A stretch of DNA of 64,000 nt from Sandaracinaceae bacterium (GTDB taxonomy: Bacteria; Myxococcota_A; Polyangia; Polyangiales; Houyiibacteriaceae): contig JADJJE010000013.1 of assembly GCA_016706685.1 (NCBI GenBank), positions 238,918 to 302,917 of the forward strand, given 5' to 3'. Below the pieces are notes generated by a model, which was given only the letters and a program-made list of their open reading frames with translations, had not been told where the DNA came from and made no database searches. Shown piece after piece: positions 53,691-63,661 of this stretch (positions within the stretch are counted from its first letter, which is position 1; the number at the start of each line of letters is the position of its first letter). The translations under genes were made by a program, and so were the position numbers.

Positions 53691-54459
53691 GTCGCGTTCT
53701 CCGTTCAGGCAGCGCCAGCGTGAGCTGGTCGCGGATCTCTGCTGCGGCGCGCTGCACCGCGCGCACCAAGCTGGCCTCGCCCTCGCGCTCGAAGTGACCC
53801 TGGCTGGTCGCCAGCGCCACGGTCGCCGCCAGGCCCTGGCCCAGCTGCACCGGCGCCGCCACGACGGCCACGTCGGGCATCCACTCGGCCACGTTCGTGT
53901 CGTATCCACGTGCCTTCGCCGCGGCGACCCGCGCCGTCAGCGCGCGCTTCGAGCCGGGCGTGGCCTTGGTGAAGCGCTCCCACTCGGACGCCGCGCCCAC
54001 CTCCACCTGAGCCGGATCTAAAGCCAGGTACAAGCGCCCCGACGCGCTGGCGTGCACCGGCACTCGCCCCCCCACCGTGGGCATGGCCCGCAAGAATCCC
54101 GAGCCCTCGGCCACCAGCGCCACCTCCAACTTACCGCCCCGCGCCAGCACCAAGAAGCAGCTCTGCCCCGACACCCGAGCCGCCTCGCGCAACGCCGGTT
54201 CACTCGCCGCCAACAGCGCATCCCCGCGCCGCGCCAGCTCTCCCAGCACCACGAGCGCGCTGCCCAGCTGATAGTCGCCGTCACTCGTTCGCGACACCAA
54301 CCCGCGCGACGACAGGCTCTGCAGCAACCGATGCGCGGACGACTTGGGCACACCGGCCTGCTCCGCCAACGCCAACAGCCCTGCGCTGCCGCCCAGCTCG
54401 CCGAGGGTGATCAGCAGGTCGAGGGCCTTCTCGATGGAGGTGGACGGCGACTTGGGCAT
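53683..54459 (-). CDS. IclR-family regulator
   Basis: A 258-residue regulator: winged helix at about residues 10-70 (LLALAEQAGVPKSSAHRLLQSLSSRGLV) and an effector-binding domain that includes FLVLARGGKLEVALVAE and VAVVAAPVQLG. The ATG at 54459 is chosen because a palindrome (54471-54485) lies directly upstream; an in-frame ATG at 54489 would place it inside the coding region. It precedes the aminotransferase gene with an 8-bp overlap. Confidence 0.88.
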   Translation of the reverse strand: MPKSPSTSIEKALDLLITLGELGGSAGLLALAEQAGVPKSSAHRLLQSLSSRGLVSRTSDGDYQLGSALVVLGELARRGDALLAASEPALREAARVSGQSCFLVLARGGKLEVALVAEGSGFLRAMPTVGGRVPVHASASGRLYLALDPAQVEVGAASEWERFTKATPGSKRALTARVAAAKARGYDTNVAEWMPDVAVVAAPVQLGQGLAATVALATSQGHFEREGEASLVRAVQRAAAEIRDQLTLALPERRTRHE

Positions 54460-54470
54460 CTTCGGGCGGG

Positions 54471-54485
54471 TTCCGATATACGGAA
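54471..54485. promoter_or_regulatory. IclR-type operator
   Basis: TTCCG-ATATA-CGGAA is a perfect inverted repeat 11 bp upstream of the IclR-gene ATG, with a related half site (TTCGGAAC) a little further up near 54499. The size and position fit autoregulation. The rest of 54486-54732 has no gene that I can support. Confidence 0.68.
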
Positions 54486-54732
54486 TCAAGGTCTGCTATT
54501 CGGAACATCGTGCCGCGCGCAGAGCCCGGATGCAAGTCCACCCGATGACGTGCGTGCAGCTCGGCGCGGTGGTGGCCGATCTTGGTTGCCCGTGGGCTTG
54601 CGCCCGGCGGTGCGCGCGCCTAGGTACCGCTCCGGCTGGAACCGCGAGAACGACAGGGTGTCGGAACGCGACAAGAAGAGGCGCGAAGAACTGCCGCGCC
54701 AGGGTTCTCCGAACCCGGAGGGAATGATCCGC

Positions 54733-55496
54733 ATGCTCACGAGCTCGCAACGCATCTCGGGCCGCAGCGCCCGCCACTACCTGATGGCGGCAGCGCTCCT
54801 CCTCTTGCCCCTCGTAGGCAGTGGGTGCGGCGACGACGTCGACAGCGACGCCGTGAGCGCGGACTACTCGCCCGACAGCGCGTTCACGCTGACGCACCCC
54901 TCGGGTGCCGAGATCGCCATCCCGGCTGGGGCCAGGACCACGGGCCTCAAGATCATTGCCTCCGTGCCGCCCCCCTCGCGCCGTCCGGGTGCCGCCGCCA
55001 GTGTGGGGATCACCATCACGCCGCTCAATCCGGGGCTCACGATGCCGGCGACGCTCACGTTGCCGATCACTCCCTCGAGCGTTCCCTCGGGCGCCATGGT
55101 GACCATCGTGCAGGGCACGGGCGGCGTGTTCGTGCCAGTGCCGTCACGGCGCTGGGCCTGGCCTTGATCGCGGAGACGTTCACCTTCGGGGACTTCTTCG
55201 CCGTGGCCACGGCCCCCATGGATGGCGGCGTGCCAAGCGATCTCGGCGTCAGCGACCTCGGCGTCACGGACCTCGGCGTCACGGATGCCGGCGTTGCCGA
55301 CGCCGCCATGGACGACGCCGGCGGAGATGACACCGGCGTGGCCGACTCCGGTGCCGAGGTGGACGCCGGCCCCTTCTGCGGCGACGGGATTTGGCAGATG
55401 GCTACCGAGCAGTGCGACAACGGCGACGGCAATGTTCCGACGTGCTTCGGAAACGGCGACTGCCTCATCGGCTCGTGCCTCTTCTGCCTCGAGTGA
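54733..55496 (+). CDS. Lipoprotein with low-complexity region and Cys-rich end (one frameshift near 55141)
   Basis: The joined product is about 254 residues. A signal peptide ends in the lipobox GSGC. A beta domain follows (FTLTHPSGAEIAIPAGA, then GITITPLNPGLTMPATLTLPI), then VTALGLALIAETFTFGDFFAVATAP after the break. Next is a repeat of GVTDLGVTD-like units and a final cysteine-rich motif (CGDGIWQMATEQCDNGDGNVPTC). Inserting one base near 55141 joins the frames. ATG 54733 is preferred over 54724 because GGAGGG would be only one base from the latter. Asp/Gly/Val repeats of this type are common in Polyangia lipoproteins of unknown function. Confidence 0.72.
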
Positions 55497-55505
55497 CGCT
55501 CAAGA

Positions 55506-55550
55506 GCTCGACTTTCGTGGACTCGCCCACTTCGGCGAGCCCAGTCGAGC
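55506..55550 (+). terminator. Stem-loop after the lipoprotein gene, possible terminator
   Basis: GCTCGACT (55506-55513) pairs with AGTCGAGC (55543-55550), and an inner CTCGCC (55522-55527) pairs with GGCGAG (55534-55539). It begins 10 bp after the stop. There is no U-rich tail, so it may be a weak or factor-assisted terminator, or a structural element. Confidence 0.45.
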
Positions 55551-55644
55551 CCACGTGAACCGCGAAATGCCGCGCGGAGCCGAGCCTCCCGCCCAGTCGC
55601 GCTCCCCCGACGGGCACCCCGCGTGCATGCCCGAGGCGTGGCCA

Positions 55645-55792
55645 CCGCCGGGGCGGGGCAGGGGTCAGCAAGGGCGTGGGGGGACCCGGAAATCAAACGG
55701 AGCGCGCAGCGCGAAGTGCCGATTTCCAGGGAGTCCCGACAGGACGCGCCAGCGCGTCCGTGCCCGCCGCGACCCCTGCCCCGCCCCGGCGG
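55645..55792. repeat. 148-bp imperfect palindromic element with perfect 22-bp arms
   Basis: The arms 55645-55666 and 55771-55792 are exact inverted repeats of 22 bp, beginning with CCGCCGGGGCGG. The 104-bp centre contains partly matching inner arms (GGAAATC and GATTTCC) and its own hairpin (GGACGCG/CGCGTCC, 55742-55759). It occupies most of the 376-bp gap between the lipoprotein gene and the carboxylase, in which I see no coding sequence. No second copy is in this window. It could be a REP/MITE-like element or a folded regulatory RNA. Confidence 0.8.
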
Positions 55793-55872
55793 ATCGATCC
55801 CGCCACCGTTCGATCCACAGCTGACGACCATCCGGGTGAATGGCGATTCAGTCGTGTTACACTCCGCGCGCC

Positions 55873-57251
<1,379 letters not shown>

Positions 57252-57252
<1 letters not shown>

Positions 57253-58994
57253 TGGCGTTCGTGAAGCTGACACCCGTGGGCCACTCGCGCGAGAGCGTGG
57301 TGGACGACCTGACCTTCCGTGAGCTGCGCGCGGGCTACGCCGAGCTCGAGGCCAAGCTCGAGGCGCGCCGCGCCGAGGTGCGCGAGGGCTGGGGCGAGAA
57401 GTACGCCGCCCGCGTTCACGAGAAGCAGAAGATGACCACGCGCGAGCGCCTGGTCGCGCTGTGCGACGAGGGCAGCCAGCTCTTCGAGGTGGGCACGTTC
57501 GTGAACTACGGCGAGCAGTTCGGAAAGCTCACCAGCCCCGCCGCCGGCGTCATCACCGTGTTCGGGCGCGTGCACGGTCGCCTCTGCGTGATCATCGCCA
57601 ACGACAACACCGTCGCGTCGGGGGCGTGGTGGCCGCGCACGCCGGAGAAGATCCAGCGCGCGCAGGGCATCGCGCTCAAGCTGCGGCTGCCCACGCTCTA
57701 CCTCGTGGACTGCAGCGGGCTCTACCTGCCCGAGCAGCGTCGCAGCTTCTCGGGGCAGCGCGGGGCAGGGCACATCTTCAAGATGAACAGCCTGCTGAGC
57801 GACGCCGGCGTGCCCCAGGTGGCCGGCGTGTTCGGCGACTGCATCGCGGGCGGCGGCTACATGCCGCTCATCAGCGACCGCGTCTACATGACCGAGCAGG
57901 CCTACATGGTCATCGCGGGCGCGGCGCTCATCAAGGGCGCGAAGAGCACCAAGATCACCTCGCTCGACATCGGCGGGCCCGAGGTGCACGTGCACCAGTC
58001 GGGCTGCGCGGACGTGCGTGTGCCGGACGACGAGACGCTGCTGGCCTGCATGCGGCGAGACGTCGCGCGCCTGCCCAGCTCGGCGGCCGACTTCTACCGC
58101 GGCGACGCGCAGCCCATCGAGCCGCTGTACAGCCCGCGCGAGCTCACGGGCATCGTGCCCGCCGACCACCGCCAGGCCTACGACGCGCTCGAGCTGGTGG
58201 CGCGCCTCACGGACCAGAGCCTCTTTTGGGAGGTGCTGCCCGACGTGGGCACCGAGATGATCTGCGGCGTGGGGCGCGTGGGCGGTCTCTACGCCGGCTT
58301 CATCCTCAACCGGCAGGGCCTCGTGGACGACCCCGACCACCCGGGCGAGGTGCGCGCCGGCGGGGCGCTCTACCGCGACGGCATCGCCAAGATCAGCGCC
58401 TTCTCGCGCGCCTGCAACAGCGACGGCCTGCCCATCTTGTGGTTGCAGGACATCAGCGGCTTCGACATCGGCGCGGAGGCCGAGCGTCACGGCCTCTTGG
58501 GCTACGGCAGCAACCTCATCTACACCAACAGCACCAACACGACGCCCATGTTCACGGTGCTCCTGCGCAAAGCGTCGGGCGCGGGCTACTACGCCATGGC
58601 GGGCCTGCCCTATGACCCGGTGCTGCAGCTCTCCACACCGGCTTCGCGGTTGAGCGTGATGGAGGGGCGCACGCTCGCGATCGCGACCTACAACACCAAG
58701 CTCGACGACGACTTCGAGATCCTGACGCAGGACCCCGTGGAGCGCGCCGCCATCGAGAAGGGCATGCGCGACACGCAGACGCGCATCGAGGCGGACATGG
58801 ACCCGTACGTGGCGGCCGCGCAGATGGACACGGACGAGATCATCCCGCTCGGCGAGCTGCGCGCGTGGCTCGAGCTGTTGGTGGAGGCCAGCTACCAGGG
58901 CTACGGCTACCGGCGCGTGAAGAACAGCCGCATCTGGAGCCTGCACGACCTGGACGCGCTCTCGCGCGCCGTGGCGAGGGGAGCCGCACGATGA
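57252..58994 (+). CDS. Carboxyltransferase subunit of an acyl-CoA carboxylase
   Basis: A 580-residue crotonase-fold carboxyltransferase with two halves as in propionyl/methylcrotonyl-CoA or glutaconyl-CoA enzymes. Landmarks are KMTTRERLVALCDEGSQLFEVG, TVASGAWWPRTPEKIQRAQ, the oxyanion region DCIAGGGYMPLIS, HVHQSGCADVRV, and LPILWLQDISGFDIGAEAE. The acyl-CoA substrate (acetyl, propionyl, longer) cannot be fixed. It overlaps the biotin carboxylase gene by one base and the carrier gene by 4 bp, so the three subunits are co-translated. Confidence 0.9.
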
Positions 58995-59590
58995 GCGACA
59001 CCGAGAAGAAGCTGCGCGTGGGTGTGCTGCGCGGAGACGACGGCAGCCTGGCGCTCACGTCGCCCGGCGTGGGGGTCTGGCGCCTGGGCCCCAGCGTGGG
59101 CGCGGCGCTGCTGTCCACCGCTGGCGACGAAGTCAGCTGCGGCGTGCTGAGCGTGCTGGGCGTGGACCACCGCCTGGTGCTGCCCGCGGGCGTGGCCGGC
59201 CGCGTGCGCGCGCGCTTCGCCGCCCACGAGCGCGAGCCCAACGTGGACTACGGCGCGCGCCTGCTGGAGCTGCTGCCGCTCGAGGGCGCCGCAGCCGGTG
59301 CGAGCGAGAGTCAGGCGGGCACAAGCGCGGCCACCGGCCTGGTCTTCCGCGCGCCGATGAGCGGCCGCTTCTACCTGCGGCCCGGCCCCGACAAGCCGGC
59401 CTTCGCCGAGCTGGGCGCCACGCTCACGCGCGGCCAGACCGTGTGCCTGCTGGAGGTCATGAAGACCTTCAATCGCCTGGCGCTGAGCGGCGACGACCTT
59501 CCCGAGCGCGTGCGCGTGGTGCAGGTGGTGCCCGCCGATGGCGAGGACGTCACTCGGGGGGACGTGCTGCTTCGCCTCTCGCCTGCGTAG
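58991..59590 (+). CDS. Biotin carboxyl carrier protein with long N-terminal domain
   Basis: A 199-residue protein. The C-terminal biotinyl domain (about 115-199) has APMSGRFYLR and the biotin lysine K158 in LEVMKTFNRL; the more common motif is EAMKM. The N-terminal 110 residues are an extra alpha/beta region (VGVWRLGPSVGAALLST), probably binding the partner subunits. It is the third gene of the acyl-CoA carboxylase operon. Its last 41 bases overlap a convergent lipoprotein gene. Confidence 0.86.
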   Translation: MSDTEKKLRVGVLRGDDGSLALTSPGVGVWRLGPSVGAALLSTAGDEVSCGVLSVLGVDHRLVLPAGVAGRVRARFAAHEREPNVDYGARLLELLPLEGAAAGASESQAGTSAATGLVFRAPMSGRFYLRPGPDKPAFAELGATLTRGQTVCLLEVMKTFNRLALSGDDLPERVRVVQVVPADGEDVTRGDVLLRLSPA

Positions 59591-60011
59591 CTGCTTCGCT
59601 GGTGGCCACCTCCACGGTCACCAGCACCACGTCTTCCACGACCACGATCTCGGCGCCCGGGAAGGCCTCGGCCGCCTGGTGGGCGTCGGCGTGCTCCGCG
59701 TGTCCGCGGATGCGCATCAGGTTCCCGGCGGGGCCGTCGAGGCGCATCTCGAAGCGCTGGAACGTGACGCCTTCCACATCGACCGTGACCTCGCAGCCAC
59801 GCGTGAAGGCGTGACGGTTGGGCAGCCAGTCTCGCCCCTCGCTCTCGGCGCACGCGAGGCGCAGCTCCACCGCTGACATGCCGAGCTGAAACGGGCCGAG
59901 ATGGGTGACGCGCTCGGGCAGGGGCGCTGTGCCCAAGGGGGCTGCGGCCGTCGACCCGCCGCAGGCCGTCAGCAAGAGCACGATGAGCAGGGAGGGGCGA
60001 CCTGAGTGCAT
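59550..60011 (-). CDS. Small lipoprotein, hypothetical
   Basis: A 153-residue lipoprotein with a signal peptide (LLIVLLLTAC, lipobox Cys near residue 17). A 120-residue domain follows, alternating strands and helices (VTHLGPFQLGMSAVELRLAC, then VDVEGVTFQRFEMRL). The SAVELRLACAE phrase resembles bacterial SmpA/LpoA-like beta-lactamase-inhibitor-fold lipoproteins, but weakly. It converges with and overlaps the carrier-protein gene by 41 bp. The function is unknown. Confidence 0.6.
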   Translation of the reverse strand: MHSGRPSLLIVLLLTACGGSTAAAPLGTAPLPERVTHLGPFQLGMSAVELRLACAESEGRDWLPNRHAFTRGCEVTVDVEGVTFQRFEMRLDGPAGNLMRIRGHAEHADAHQAAEAFPGAEIVVVEDVVLVTVEVATSEAATQARGEAARPPE

Positions 60012-60093
60012 CTCGGCGAAGCCTGACACGGGCTCGCCCGCAGGGCTCGCGCCATGATCCCGTCATCGCGCGCGCATTCGTCCTGACACGAGG

Positions 60094-60960
60094 TCAGTTG
60101 CACATGACGCGGCTGCCCTGCACCACGCAGCTCGCGCACTCGCGCGTCTGGGCAAACGTTCCTCCGCTGCACTCGAGCAGCGCGAGCCCATCCACGCGAC
60201 ACGCGGCGTTGCTGCCCTCGCACGCGTCGCCCACGGCGGCCAGGCTCTCGTCGCAGCGCACCATGCGCCCGTTGACCTTGCAGCCGTCAGGGCCACGGCA
60301 CGGGTTCATGACGGCCACGGCACCGTCCACGCAGTGCATGATGCTCAGCCCGTCCTCGCTGCATGCCGCGCCGTAGTCGGAGGTGCACGTGTCACCTACG
60401 GCGCCCACGGACGTGTCGCAGTTGATGCGGGTGCCCTGCACCTGACAGTGGTTCGCTCCGCGGCACACACTGGCCTGCACCATGCGCCCGTTCTGGCAGC
60501 TGAGCATGGCCTGGCCGTCGGCCGAGCAAGCGGCCTCTTCGCCCTCGCACTCGTCGCCGGGGACCGCCACGGAGACATCACACATCGCGTTCTGTGGACC
60601 GCGCTGCTGACAGTGCGTGGCGCCACGACAGGGCATGATCTTGTAGGCCCCGTTTCGACACACCACCATGGACTGCCGGTCCTGGGTGCAAGCGCCGACG
60701 TCTCCATCATCCGTGGAGCAGGCGTCGCCGTTCTGGTTGGCGGAGATGTCGCAGGTCACGAGCGTGCCCTGTTGCGCGCAGCCGCCAGGGCCACGGCACG
60801 GTGAGGCGATGAACACCCCGCCCTGGCAGACCAGCTCCGTGGTGCCGTCTTGACACGCGCCTTGGTTGGGCTGGCATTCGTCGCCCACGGCGGGCCCGCA
60901 ACCGACGGCCGCGAGGGCCAACAGCACAAGGCCCAACACATGATGGTTCTTCGTTCCCAC
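60094..60960 (-). CDS. Secreted Cys-rich five-repeat lipoprotein
   Basis: A 288-residue exported lipoprotein (lipobox AVGC near residue 21). It consists almost wholly of five repeats of about 50 residues with the pattern GDxC...AC..DG..ML.C..G......CRG...C...G..V.CD.S. The six cysteines per repeat imply three disulfides each, a toxin-like or surface knot fold. The family is unknown to me; such proteins are frequent in Polyangia. The start is GTG at 60960 with a near-perfect ribosome site (60964-60973). Confidence 0.85.
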   Translation of the reverse strand: MGTKNHHVLGLVLLALAAVGCGPAVGDECQPNQGACQDGTTELVCQGGVFIASPCRGPGGCAQQGTLVTCDISANQNGDACSTDDGDVGACTQDRQSMVVCRNGAYKIMPCRGATHCQQRGPQNAMCDVSVAVPGDECEGEEAACSADGQAMLSCQNGRMVQASVCRGANHCQVQGTRINCDTSVGAVGDTCTSDYGAACSEDGLSIMHCVDGAVAVMNPCRGPDGCKVNGRMVRCDESLAAVGDACEGSNAACRVDGLALLECSGGTFAQTRECASCVVQGSRVMCN

Positions 60961-60963
60961 GGG

Positions 60964-60973
60964 TACCTCCTTC
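60964..60973 (-). promoter_or_regulatory. Strong ribosome binding site deciding the GTG start
   Basis: Read on the minus strand, GAAGGAGGTA lies about 4-5 bases before the GTG at 60960. It matches the anti-Shine-Dalgarno sequence almost completely and supports this non-ATG start. Confidence 0.85.
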
Positions 60974-61006
60974 TACAAGTCGGGGGGACCCTGACCCCAG
61001 TGGAGA

Positions 61007-61873
61007 TCAACTCATCGTGGGATCAACCCTCGTGCGCGAGAGCGGTTCGGTCACGACCAGGATGCCGCCGAACGTGCCCTCGGCGTGCGCGTCCGCGCGC
61101 CGGCCCGGAGCGTTCAGCACCGACACGGTCCCATCCAGGTAGAGCGCGTCCGTGCACCCAAGCTCGTCACGGAAGAGCGTGGCGAAGTCGCGGAAGCGCA
61201 CGAGGTCCTCCGAGATGGCCACGTGCACCACGCTCGGCGCGCTCACCGCCACGCCCACGCCGCTGCGCAGCTTGAGGCTGTCCGAGTCGGGCAAGAAGCG
61301 CGGGTGCAGCTCGCCCTGCAGCAGCAGCGCCGGTCCCGACTGCGTGGCCAAGCGCACGTGGGTCACGTCGGCATCGAAGAGCGTGGTGTCCACCACGTGT
61401 GCGGCCTCGGCGCCCGGCTCGCCGTCCACGTAGAACACGCCGCTCGGCAGCAGGTAGAAGTTGCCCGCGCCGGTTCCGAGGTTGCGCGCGATGAGCTCTC
61501 GTCCGCGCTCTACGTGCAGCCCGAGTGGGCGTCCGTCGGTCTCGTAGATGCCGCTGTTGGTCGCCAGTACCAGGCGCTTCCCCTGGGCGCGCAGCCACGT
61601 GCGCAGACCGGGGATGGTCTGCACGGCGCCATGCTCCGGGTCCTGACCGTAGAGGTCGAGGTCCACGCGACGCAGGTCCAGCGAGGCCACCGTGTAGCGT
61701 GCGCCCAGGTGCACCAGCTCGCGCAGCATCACGCCTTCGGGCAGCTCGTCGGGCTCCACGGGTTCGGCCCGCGTGGGCGGCCGCGGCGCTGGGTCGGCGT
61801 TGCCCGCGCTGCAGCTCGAGGCGACGCTCGCGAGGTCACGGCATGCCGGGTAGTGAGTGCAGCCCAGGCGCAT
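61007..61873 (-). CDS. Phosphodiester glycosidase-family (DUF2233/NAGPA-like) protein
   Basis: A 288-residue protein with the phosphodiester glycosidase fold: VASLDLRRVDLDLYGQ, LVLATNSGIYETDGRPLGLHVERGREL, GAGNFYLLPSGVFYVDG, and the C-terminal GCTDALYLDGTVSVLNAPG. Together these mark the DUF2233/NAGPA family, whose founder uncovers mannose-6-phosphate but whose bacterial members have broad or unknown substrates. The N-terminus is uncertain: ATG 61873 gives a possible lipoprotein-like start with several cysteines, while the frame stays open to 62077 over a neighbouring gene. Confidence 0.78.
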   Translation of the reverse strand: MRLGCTHYPACRDLASVASSCSAGNADPAPRPPTRAEPVEPDELPEGVMLRELVHLGARYTVASLDLRRVDLDLYGQDPEHGAVQTIPGLRTWLRAQGKRLVLATNSGIYETDGRPLGLHVERGRELIARNLGTGAGNFYLLPSGVFYVDGEPGAEAAHVVDTTLFDADVTHVRLATQSGPALLLQGELHPRFLPDSDSLKLRSGVGVAVSAPSVVHVAISEDLVRFRDFATLFRDELGCTDALYLDGTVSVLNAPGRRADAHAEGTFGGILVVTEPLSRTRVDPTMS

Positions 61874-61909
61874 CGGTGCAGAACTCTGACAGAAACCCCG
61901 GAGGGCGTC

Positions 61910-62292
61910 ATGTCCCTGCGCCAACAGCTCACCCAGTTCATCCCAGCTCGTCGAGCGGCCAGTCGGTGGCGGCCATCGAGCGCTTCTACGCCGACGACGC
62001 GGTGGTCTTCGAGAACCACGAGCTCGCGCGTGCAGGCCGTGAGAAGTGCGCCGCCTACGAGCAGGAGGCCGTGGCAAAGCAAGCGGAGCCGCCGCGCACC
62101 CGAGCCATCTCGCTGGCGTGCGACGACACCACCGGGCGTGCGTTCGTGGAGTGGCTGATCCGCTGGAAGACGGCCGAGGGCACGTGGATGCGCCTCGAAG
62201 AGGTGGCCGCGCAGCGTTGGTCGGGCGACCGCATCGTGGAGGAGCGCTTCTACTACGAAGGCGTCATCGACGAGGGCCGGGACGACGATTGA
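61910..62292 (+). CDS. SnoaL/NTF2-like protein (one frameshift near 61942)
   Basis: About 127 residues when joined. ATG 61910 (with GGAGGG upstream) opens MSLRQQLTQFI. After a missing base in the CCC near 61941 the next frame gives SVAAIERFYADDAVVFENHELARAGREKC, a typical SnoaL-like NTF2-fold start, then DDTTGRAFVEWLIRWKTAEGTWMRLEEVAAQRW and a TGA at 62290-62292. Such proteins bind small polyketide-like ligands or act as isomerases. It is divergent from the phosphodiester glycosidase gene. Confidence 0.7.
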
Positions 62293-62388
62293 GGAAGCGC
62301 TCCGAGATCGGGCTTGCTCTGGGACGGACGCTGGTGTACTGAACGGGTGTACAGCTGCCGCGCGCAGCCCCAGCCCTGAGGTCGTGAC

Positions 62389-62950
62389 ATGAGCAAGCCC
62401 AGCCAAGAGAGCCCCGCCACCCCCGCTGTCGCCGCACACGCACCCGTCCAGGTGCAGTTCGACCCCACGCCGCCGCTCGGCCACGACGTGCTGGCGCTCT
62501 TCCGCGGTCCCTTCGCCGACGTGCGCTTCCCGGATGTGGACCGCACCAGCCTGGAGGCAGACGCGCGGGCGCTGCTGCTACGTCAGGCAGAGGCCGAGTC
62601 CCTCGAGCGGGAGCTCGAGCGCGCCCGGCACGACACGCGCGAGGCGGCCGCGGTGCTCAACGCCAGCGCGGCCAGGGCGCTGGCCTACGCCAAGGTCTTC
62701 GCCATGGGCCAGCCCCCACCTGGAAGAGGCGCTGCGCAGCGTGCGGGCGGGGCAGGGCGAGGCCACCACCGAGCGCGGGCTCAAGAAGCGCCGTGGTCGC
62801 CCCGCCACTCACGCGGGCGAGCAGCTGCCCATGGTCACGTCCGCCGCCGAAGCGGCGCCCCTGCGCGGGTCGGAGGACTCAGAGGACTCGGAGGACTCGG
62901 AGGACCACGACCAAGGCCACCACGAGCCGCACGAGCAAGCCGCCGAGTAG
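62389..62950 (+). CDS. Hypothetical protein with acidic/His-rich tail (one frameshift near 62714)
   Basis: About 186 residues once one C is removed from the five-C run near 62712-62716. The N-terminal 110 residues are Ala/Pro-rich with a helical stretch (LLRQAEAESLERELERARHDTREAAAVL, probable coiled coil). After the break comes HLEEALRSVRAG, a basic patch (KKRRGRPA) like an AT-hook, and an acidic tail of SED repeats with several histidines. The AT-hook-like and acidic parts suggest a nucleoid-associated or DNA-binding role. No family is recognised. Confidence 0.65.
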
Positions 62951-63019
62951 GCGCATCGGCGCGGCGTTCTTCTCGGGGAGGCTTGACCAAATGGCGCACA
63001 ACCTCTAACCACGCGGCTC

Positions 63020-63661
63020 ATGAGCCTCCAAGCGGTCATCGACTGGTTCCTGCCCAAAGAAGACCACTTCTTCACGTTCCTCGAGCGGCAGGCCAACCTG
63101 GCGCACGAGTGCGCCACCGCCCTCCTCCGCTTCCGTGAGGCTCACGTCACGGCCGCGGAGGTGCGCGAGGCCGTGCAGGTCATCGAGCACACCGCCGACG
63201 GAGTCCTGTTCGAGATGGAAGACGCTCTCGCGCGCACCTTCGTGACGCCGCTGGACCGCGAGGACCTGCACCTCCTGGCCACCGAGCTGGACGACATCAT
63301 CGACATGATGAACCACGCCGCGCGCGTCTGCGTGCTCTACGGCGTGGAGCGCCCCACCGAGCCCATGGTCAACCTCATCGAGACGCTGGAGAAGTGCGCG
63401 GGCGTCCTGGCGCGCACCATGCCCGCGCTGCGCAAGCGCCAGTACGGGAAGCTCATCGAAGAGTCCCGCAACCTGCGCGCGCTCGAGAAGGAGGGCGACA
63501 CCATCTTCCGCGCTGCGGTCAGCAAGCTCTTCCACGACCCCAGCGTCGAGGCCAAGGTGCTGCTCCGCGAGAAGGAGGTGCTCGACGGGCTCGAGAACGC
63601 CGTGGACCGCTTCGACCGCGTCGCCCACACGCTACGCAACCTTGCAGTCAAGCATGGTTAG
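63020..63661 (+). CDS. DUF47/PhoU-like Pit accessory protein
   Basis: A 213-residue all-helical protein of the DUF47 (PhoU-like) family, almost always encoded beside a Pit phosphate transporter and thought to regulate it. Signature phrases are FLPKEDHFFTFLERQANLAHECA, VIEHTADGVLFEMEDALARTFVTPLDREDLH, and DFDRVAHTL-type repeats at the end (DRFDRVAHTLRNLA). The stop overlaps the pit ATG by 8 bp, showing translational coupling. Confidence 0.9.
   Translation: MSLQAVIDWFLPKEDHFFTFLERQANLAHECATALLRFREAHVTAAEVREAVQVIEHTADGVLFEMEDALARTFVTPLDREDLHLLATELDDIIDMMNHAARVCVLYGVERPTEPMVNLIETLEKCAGVLARTMPALRKRQYGKLIEESRNLRALEKEGDTIFRAAVSKLFHDPSVEAKVLLREKEVLDGLENAVDRFDRVAHTLRNLAVKHG

Noticed and set aside
61873..62077. 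N-terminal extension of the phosphodiester glycosidase gene
   Set aside because: The extension is Arg/Pro-rich and lies antisense over the SnoaL-like gene, which has its own ribosome site.
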